This document shows positions 40,760-49,200 of a stretch of DNA of 64,000 nt, in pieces (position 1 is the stretch's first letter; the number at the start of each line of letters is the position of its first letter). Source of the stretch: Arenicola marina. Lineage: Eukaryota > Annelida > Polychaeta > Arenicolidae. Under the pieces are notes generated by a model that made no database searches, had not been told where the DNA came from, and saw only the letters and a program-made list of their open reading frames with translations. The stretch covers positions 25,543,639-25,607,638 of the forward strand of contig OZ025263.1 in the NCBI GenBank assembly GCA_964019135.1. Direction: 5' to 3'. The position numbers were made by a program, and so were the translations under genes.

Positions 40760-41590
40760 TGTTAACAGACTGCGGCGCAAACGGCAAATTGTATCACACA
40801 TCGAGAGTGAGGATTGGTATAACCATTTAAAAAATCTGCTCAATGTCGATAATTGTGTAAATGAGAAATTCAAAGCTGAAGTAAGCTTAGATGAATTTAT
40901 TCTCGATCATGATAACTCTTGCAAGAAATGCTATGATGACAAATCAATAGGACCACTTGATAACGTAATCATGCCGGAGGAGATAGGAGTAATCAGCCAG
41001 CTCCGTAAGAGCAAATCACCCGGTCCAGACGGTCTGATGTATTAAATGTTCAAGAACTTTTATTTTATTTTATTTTAGAGCCACCACATCTGTTTAAGCT
41101 TGTGTTGTCGTCCGGACAATACCTGTTGCATTGGTCAGATGCATTTATTAGTCCCCTCCATAAAGGCGGCTCACTAAATAATTAAAATAATTACAGAGGT
41201 TTATCACTTCTGTCCACGGTTAGTAAAATTTTTACAAACAAATTCTTAGTAACAGACTAGTTAAATGGGGAGAGGAAAATCAGAAAATAGACGAATCTCA
41301 AGCAGCGTATAGAAGTGGCAGATCCACTGTTGACCATATCTTCACGCTGTATGCCTTGGGTGAAAAGTATCTACGTAAGAGAGAGAAGGCAGAATGTTTA
41401 TCTCCTAGATTTTATAAGTTCCTATCTTTAAGGGCTACGAACAACACCCAAACGCTACAGAATCTGGGTTGTTATATCTATAATATATTTAAATTAAGAA
41501 CTAATTTCACCTGATCTATGTGTACTTTGTGTATTTATGTGTACAATGGGCCCGCTGCCCCTTTAGTACAATGACAATAACTGCTTGATA
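40760..41590 (+). pseudogene. Broken, internally deleted non-LTR retrotransposon (reverse transcriptase)
   Basis: Frames read WYNHLKNLLNVDNCVNEKF, ISQLRKSKSPGPDGL (41,008-41,037), LLHWSDAFISPLHKGG, NYRGLSLLSTVSKIFT and DESQAAYRSGRSTVDHIF, the order of conserved blocks at the start of a LINE reverse transcriptase. A stop, a TTTTA insertion and frameshifts break it. The catalytic FADD block is missing: after about 41,400 the sequence jumps to a C-terminal-type segment (YKFLSLRATNNTQTLQN, then FKLR) and a 3' UTR. Confidence 0.82.
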
Positions 41591-41694
41591 TCTGTCACCT
41601 GTTTTTAAACAGGTAAATCTAAATGGTTTATGCGTAACCCGTGCATATAAATAATATTTTATCCCTTGCTGCATGTAAGTACTACCATAAACTG

Positions 41695-41785
41695 CCTATT
41701 TAAAGCCGCTGCTTATATTAGGAAGTTGGAGGTTCCACTTTTCGGGTTTGAGTCGCAAGTCAGGGTGCAGCTTTAAATAGGGCTT
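41695..41785. mobile_element. Short MITE-like element
   Basis: Ends CCTATTTAAAGCCGCTGC and TGCAGCTTTAAATAGG are inverted copies enclosing about 60 bases. Confidence 0.55.
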
Positions 41786-42192
41786 TTTGTTGATTTCAAG
41801 TGAGCCTGGCAAAACAAGCGGGTGGTGGGGGAGGGGGGGAGGTAAGTAATACGAAAGTTACCACTGTTGCCAAAATAATTTATTGCATCATAACGTCATA
41901 CAAGTCAAAAAGTCAGGAGATAATTTATCTTGAAAGCTGTGTCGTAAGATGCTCTTTTCCCAGGCATTGTGTTGCTGTGGCAATCAAGACTGACATTGAG
42001 CTACTCAAGGTTGTGTTATTTATTACTACTGTCATGCGAATCCGCCCACACCTATTTTAGACCAATCATCCGAGGTCAGGTTTCAGGTGGTGTAAATTGA
42101 TATGGCTGCTGCCCCAATTGCAATAATTTAATTGTGTCAGACAGAAACTTGATACTGGGTAGGTATGACAGTGATTCATAAACATGCAGTAA

Positions 42193-42583
42193 GAGCCAGG
42201 AGAGCCAGCCACTGGTGTGACACTTGATAAGAGCTGCGGTCGCAGAGGAAGAAGTGAATGTTGTTAGTAGTCTCAACTGCGCGCTTGTATAAACAATTAA
42301 TTGGCTTGGTAGCGGCCAGGAGAGCCAGCCACTGGTGTGACACTTGATAAGAGGTGAGATCAGAGCGGGAGAGGCCAATGTTGTTAGTGGTCGTGACTGC
42401 TTGTATAAATAATTAATTGGTATGGTTGGCGGGATGGGATTAAGCAGGGATACAGGAGGGGGGGGGTGGGGTTGACAGGCCAAAGTCCGGGTGAGGCTTA
42501 TAATATGTTTTTTTTCTGAAATGGTCCTGGGTGCCTGCCAACCCAGTTTTGAGGCCAAAGTTTGGGTGAGGCTTCTAATATGT
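42193..42583. repeat. Two small direct duplications upstream of Spindly
   Basis: GCCAGGAGAGCCAGCCACTG and following ~115 bases occur twice (42,196 and 42,316). GCCAAAGTCCGGGTGAGGCT recurs as a variant about 74 bases later (42,479 and 42,553). Confidence 0.75.
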
Positions 42584-42726
42584 ATGTGTCTTCAAATAGG
42601 CAGTTTACGGTACTACTATTCTATTGCGATGGCAAGATTTTATAGCTGCTTAATGATTACTTTCTGGCTGTGGTCCACTGATCTTAATCTGGTCTTTACT
42701 GGAACCTACCTCCACCCCTACAAGCT

Positions 42727-42955
42727 ATGGCATTGAGTGCTCTGGCCACCTGAGAGCCTAACGCCACGTGGATTGTTGGTTCGAGCCCTGCTGTGGCCAT
42801 GTCTGTGTGGTCGCAAGATAAAGATCCCATGTCTTTCTTTGTAAAGAGTAGGGGGTTACTCTCGGGGACATGGCTCTACTCTCCCTTCCTGCTGCCATTG
42901 ACGCGGTATGACCAAAAGTGGTACAAGTGTCCTGAATAACCAACCAACCAAGCAC
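42727..42955 (+). mobile_element. tRNA-derived SINE, copy 4 (head truncated)
   Basis: It lacks the A-box end; begins at ATTGAGTGCTCTGGCCACCT, keeps GGTTCGAGCCC and the body, and ends AACCAACCAAGC. It lies 130 bases upstream of the Spindly start. Confidence 0.8.
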
Positions 42956-43082
42956 AATCTATGGCCATGAAAACCCCCACACCACTACCTTGCACCCACT
43001 ACCCACTGCACCCGCCACACGCTATCCAACCCTGCAGAGCCAGTAGATTATATAAAATTGACCTCTGTTGACAGATTGCAAG

Positions 43083-43259
43083 ATGGCGGCTGATGGCACT
43101 TCGTTGGAAATGCGTATCATTGATTTGGAGGATCAACTCAAACGACAGGGTGATCAACTCAAGCTGGCAGTGGAGTATGGCAGTCAGTTGTTGGAAAACA
43201 ACCGGGAGCTGACTCACCAACAAGAAGCTCTCACAACGGAGATGAACAAGAAGACTGAG
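43083..43259 (+). CDS. SPDL1: Spindly exon 1 (start codon, CC1-box region)
   Basis: The ATG at 43083 sits in a good context (GCAAGATGG) just after a potential acceptor (GTTGACAG at 43074), so a 5' non-coding exon may exist. It reads MAADGTSLEM, then the coiled coil with KLAVEYGSQLLENNREL. Donor GAG|GTATAC, phase 0. The second Ala of the family's AAxxG box is Val here. Confidence 0.9.
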
Positions 43260-46200
43260 GTATACAATCACATATATATACAATCAGCGTGCTGGGCACT
43301 TTAATTAGTGAATTATGAAAACATATATTTTCTTGCCATGTTCCCATACGACATTAATACTTTAACTGTGTTATCATGTTGTTAATGCTGTGATTGATTT
43401 CATTAATTTTAGGAGAAAGAACAAGAATGCTACAGTCTGAAGATGAAAATTGATTCTCAAGAACAGATGTTAAGGGAATATATTGATGAAGTCGATTACA
43501 TGAAAAGCCGTCTCGAGAAGGAGCAAAAGTCGAAGGAGCACACGATGGATACTGGTGAACACCATAAGGCGGTGACAGACCTGAAGAAAGAGGTATGATA
43601 ACCATGTTATGTCAATGTAAGATCAGACAACCTCCCCCTCGGCAACAGAGGTCAGCCCAACCCCTCGGCCACAGGGATGAGCCTACCCCACCCCCCTCTC
43701 GACCACAGAGATCATCCCAACCCTTTGGCCACAGAGGTCAGTCCAACCCCTCGCCTCGGCCACAGAGGAGAGCTTAGCCCCTCCCGCTCAGTCACAAAGG
43801 TCAGTCCAACCCCTCTCTCTCGGTCACAGAGGTCAGCCCAACCCCTCGGCCACAGGGATGAGCCTAACCCCCCCCCCACTCGACCACAGAGATCAGCCCT
43901 ACCCCTCCCCCTCGGCCACAGAGATCAGCTCTACCCCTCCCCCTCGGCCACAGAGATCAGCCCAACCCCTCCCCTCGGCCACAGAGGAGAGCTTAGCCCC
44001 TCCCGCTCAGTCACAGGGGTCAGTCCAGCCCCTCCCCTCTCGGTCACAGAGGTCAGCCCAACCCCTCGGCCACAGGGATGAGCCTACCCCCCCCCCCTCT
44101 CGACCACAGAGATCATCCCAACCCTTTGGCCACAGAGGTCAGTCCAACCACTCCCCCTCGTCCACAGAGGTCAGCCCAACCCCTCCCCCGCGGCCACAGA
44201 GATCAGCCCTACCCCTCCCCCTCGGCCACAGAGGTCAGCCCAACCCCTCCCCCTTGGCCACAGAGATCAGCCCTACCCCTCCCCCTCGTCCACAGAGGTC
44301 AGCCCAACCCCTCCCCCTCGGCCACAGAGATCAGCCCTACCCCTCCCCCTCGGCCACAGAGATCAGCCCTACCCCTCCCCCTCGTCCACAGAGGTCAGCC
44401 CAACCCCTCCCCCTCGGCCACAGAGATCAGCCCAACCCCTCCCCCTCGGCCACAGAGATCAGCCCAACCCCTCGGCCACAGAGATCAGCCGAACCCCTCC
44501 CCCTCGGCCACAGAGATCAGCCCAACCCCTCCCCCTCGGCCACAGAGGTCAGCCCAACCCCTCCCCCTCGGCCACAGAGATCAGCCGAACCCCTCCCCCT
44601 CGGCCACAGAGGTCAGCCCAACCCTCCCCCTCGGCCACAGAGATCAGCCCAACCCCCCCCCCCCCCTCGGCCACAGAGATCAGCCCAACCCCTCGGCCAC
44701 AGAGATCAGCCGAACCCCTCCCCCTCGGCCACAGAGATCAGCCCAACCCCTCCCCCTCGGCCACAGAGGTCAGCCCAACCCCTCCCCCTCGGCCACAGAG
44801 ATCAGCCGAACCCCTCCTCCTCGGCCACAGAGATCAGCCCAACCCCTCCCCCTCGGCCACAGAGGTCAGCCCAACCCCTCCCCCTCGGCCACAGAGATCA
44901 GCCCAACCCTCCCCCTCGGCCACAGAGGTAAGCCCAACCCCTCCCCCTCGGCCACAGAGGTCAGCCCAACCACTCCCCCTCTGCCACATAGGTCAGCCCA
45001 ACCCCTCCCCCTCGGCCACAGAGGTCAGCCCTACCCCTCCCCCTCGGCCACAGAGATCAGCCCAACCCCTCCCCCTCGGCCACAGAGATCAGCCCAACCC
45101 CTCCCCCTCGGCCACAGAAATCAGCCGAACCCCTCCCCCTCGGCCACAGAGATCAGCCCAACCCCTCTCCCTCGGCCACAGAGGTCAGCCCAACCCCTCC
45201 CCCTCGGCCACAGAGGTCAGCCCTACCCCTCCCCCTCGGCCACAGAGATCCGCCCAACCCCTCCCCCTCGGCCACAGAGGTCAGCCCAACCCTCCCCCTC
45301 GGCCACAGAGATCAGCCCAACCCCTCCCCCTCGGCCACAGAGATCAGCCGAACCCCTCCCCCTCGGCCACAGAGATCAGCCCAACCCCTCCCCCTCGGCC
45401 ACAGAGGTCAGCCCAACCCCTCCCACTCGGCCACAGAGGTCAGCCCAACCCCTCCCCCTCGGCCACAGAGATCAGCCCAACCCTCCCCCTCGGCCACAGA
45501 GCTCAGCCCAACCCCTCCCCCTCGGCCACAGAGATCAGCCCAACCCTCCCCCTAGGCCACAGAGATCAGCCCTACCCCTCCCCCTCAGTCACAGAGGTAA
45601 GCCTAACCCCCATCTGCCCAATTAACGTGTTGACAACGAGACCAATACAACGTACTATAATAATACCATGCTGGACCTCACATATACTTCTCGTTCTTCG
45701 AGAATTCAAGTTGTGTAATCATGTTGATATTACGATTACAGTAACGTGTGGCTTGTATTGAACATCTATAGTTACCGCGATAAGTACATTGATGATGTTT
45801 ACATACCTTATAATATTATATAGCCACATGGAAGTGTCTGTTGTGCCCAGTGCGTACCGCACTCTGCAGCTGGCATATGACCACATCGCCAACATCTCTC
45901 AAGTTTATTTGTATAATGCCGTTTAGTTTTGTTGATCAAAAATGTGTGTTGATTAACTTTTTAAAAAGATTTTTTTTTTACTTTATTTTTTAACATGTTG
46001 TTTGTTTCTTTTTTTTCTTTGTTAGTTAATTGATAAATGTTTCTTTCCTGTTGCAGATTACAAGGCTTGAGTGCGAGTTAGAGAAGGCCCAACTGGTGGA
46101 GCAGCAGAACTGTGAAGAAAAGGAACAGTTGGAGGCCATGCTGAAGGCAGTCCACGGACAACTGGAGGCCAAAGTTAACGGCATGAACGAGACGTGTAGC

Positions 46201-49200
46201 GAAGAGCTGGCCAACATGAACACGGAGCTGGCCACCTTACAGCAGGCGAAGGTCCAAAAGCTCTGTCCATGCTTACAATGCAGTCATCTTGTCCTTGGTG
46301 GACATGTTGTCGGGTAGCGGTCCAACCAATTTAAATGATCCAAGTACTTTGATGAAATAACTCTTGAACGGCAGTCAAGAAATATTTTTTTATGGAAACT
46401 TATTTAACGATGTTATCAACGGTGCATACACATTTTAATTACTACTTACTAGTCAAGAATTTGTCTTCCCGGTTGTATTCCGTTTGTATAATTATTATTA
46501 TGTGTAAACTCGGATGCGGAAATATCAAGTGTCACACTTGTTGGTGTATCAGTGCGCCACATTTCATGTCTTGTCTTGTAGACGGAACTCACGCGAGAGT
46601 TGTGCGAGACCAAGAACAGTCGCGAAATTGTTGAGTTGGAAGTTGGGACGTTGAGGAAGAAGCTTCATGACAAGGACCAGGAGACCGAGATTCTCCAGTG
46701 TCAGATCACCTCCTACACTAACGCTGTCGAGGTAGGCTTAGTGTGTAGTGATATCTGTATCAAAGGACTATTAGGCCTCGACTTGACTTGGTTCGTTTTT
46801 ATTCAGGACGCTTTAACCAGTTTTGGTCATATCGCGTAAAATGGGAACAGGAAGGCAACAGCGGAGCCATGTCCCCGGGGTAACCCCCTACTCTTGGCAA
46901 AGAAGGACATGTGATCTTTATCCTGTGACCACACAGACATGACCACAGCGGGGCTCGAACTACTGTGTCGTTAGCCTCTCAGGTGTTACCTAGACTTGAG
47001 TAAATGAGATGAAATATTGGACGTTCTGGCCATTTTTTTGGCAAATAAATGCTAAGTTTGGCCAAAAAGGCGCCGCTAACGATGAAATGGGGTTGGATGA
47101 AACTTTTCCCACATGCATTGTCTGGGTTCGAACCCACAACCTGTTGGTCTGCACCTCAGTTTACTCACCCACTGGGCTAGGAGGTTCTCTCCTCGATTTG
47201 AGTAGAGCAAGCGTCTTGGGACACTTGTTTGTAGAACAAGCTCTCGACTCAAATATTGCTAGAAACCATTAACTTTGAAATGAGCTTAATGTTCTCTTGC
47301 CAACGCATAGTGTATCTGTTCTAATCCACAATTATAAATGTTGTAAAGATATGTTATGCAAAAGACCCATGTAAATGACAACCTCAACGATAGTTAATAT
47401 ATATACAACGATGCATATGTATGGAAAATACAGTTTTAAAAAATAATGAAATGTGTCTTTATGAAGAAGGTATAGGACGACTTGTATGTCTGTGTCGTTA
47501 CCCATATTGCACTCTACCAGAAATGCCGAGAGGAAATAGTGGAACTTAAGATGGAACTGGACCTGGCAACCATGGAGTCTCAGAGCCTTAAGAAAAAAGG
47601 CAACTCTCTCTTCTCCGAGGTAGGTGCTGTTTTCTCACACAAATGTATGCCAGGGGCCGTATTCATACTCGCCACTTAGGCTAAGCCACTAGACTTTTCT
47701 GAATTAACAAAGTGCTAAACTAATATGGAAAGGATTTCTTAATCATGATTACCACCAAAGCTAGCTGGTGAGGCTAAGACGAAAATGCACTTTTCGTGCG
47801 TATCTTACAAGGGGATTATGAATACGGCGTCAGCAGACGGACTGTTTGAATGTTTAGGATGGTGTCTCACGTTGGGTGCTGCCCCTGGTTTTGTATGTTG
47901 ACATTAACATGTAAGCGCACAAAGGTTTAACAAATGGGTGACGGCCATGAATAAATATCCGGTTCAACTAATGCTTTGTAATGTTTCACCAGGTTGAAGA
48001 CCGACGGGTAGAAGCTGAGAAGGAACTCATCACTATCCGATTACAACACGAGTCGCTGAAGAAACAACATTCGCTGACCAAACAACAGCTCCACAGAGTG
48101 AAGGTACAGTGTAACAAACAGTGTCATCCATTCACCCTTCATCGTTCCGGGAGGGGTTCTTCGCCCGGTTAGACCTAGTGTTCACAGAAGTGCATAAAAG
48201 ATTTTTTTTTCATTTCTCTAGACATAATTTTCCAACATCCATAAAGAACAATGCTCTTATATTTCACAACATTCCTCCTATAATAATACTGTATTATGAG
48301 TTCCAAACATGTCTGGGACGTATGCCTTGTGTACACAGAAGCGGCACAAACCCAATCTGTTCCTTGCCATTCTCCGGCGGTGCCGCCTCGATAGCTCAGT
48401 GGGTTAGAGCGCTCGCATTGAGTGCTCTGGTCACCTGAGAGACTAACGGCACGTGGATCGATGGTTCGAGCCCCGCTGTGGCCATGTCTGTGTGGTCCCT
48501 CTATAAAGATCCCATGCCCGTCTTCGCAAAAAGTAGGGGGTTACCCCCGGGGACATGGTTCCAATCTCCCATCCTTCTCCCATTGACGCGATATGACCAA
48601 AAGTGGTTAAAGCGTCTTGAATATACAACCATCAACCTTGGATCCGACGAAATGAGGAAACTGCTTTATCTTGATAACGAACAGATTGACTCCCTTTTTA
48701 CTTTTTTTTTATTTTGACTCGCGTATAGCTCAAAGCTCACGTATTACTCTCGTACTATTTACCATGATGTTCCATTTCGTAAGCTAACATTGAAGACGAA
48801 CCAGCAGAACTTCAATTTCAAGACATTTGGTAGAATGTTTTTTAAGAGGGAAAATATGTACGATAACATTTGTTGATTTTGGCGTGATTGATGAGTCCTT
48901 TATTCTAAGGTGATCCGTTGTTTCCCTAGACCTTACGCATTACTCTCACCGTAGATTGACGCGATATGACCAAAAGTGTTTAAAGCATCCTGAATATATA
49001 TACAGCCAACTAACCCACCAAACATGGCTGGTACGTATGCCTTGTGTATACTGAAGCGGCTTGAAACCCCACCTGTTCCTTTCCATTTTCCGGCCTCCAG
49101 GTGCAGCAGGTGGCGCTGCTGCAGATGGCTCGGGGCAAGGCGGACACGGAGTACCTGGATCACCTTCGCCAGCGTCTGGCCGTGGCGCGCGACGAGATCC

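Noticed and set aside
43677..45625. Plus-strand frames up to 515 codons rich in Pro/Gln/Arg
   Set aside because: They lie in Spindly intron 2; the 32-bp period cycles all three frames through the same peptides.
3239..48636. tRNA genes at the A/B-box sequences
   Set aside because: Boxes are followed by a shared non-tRNA body and AACC tail in many copies; no full cloverleaf, so SINEs.
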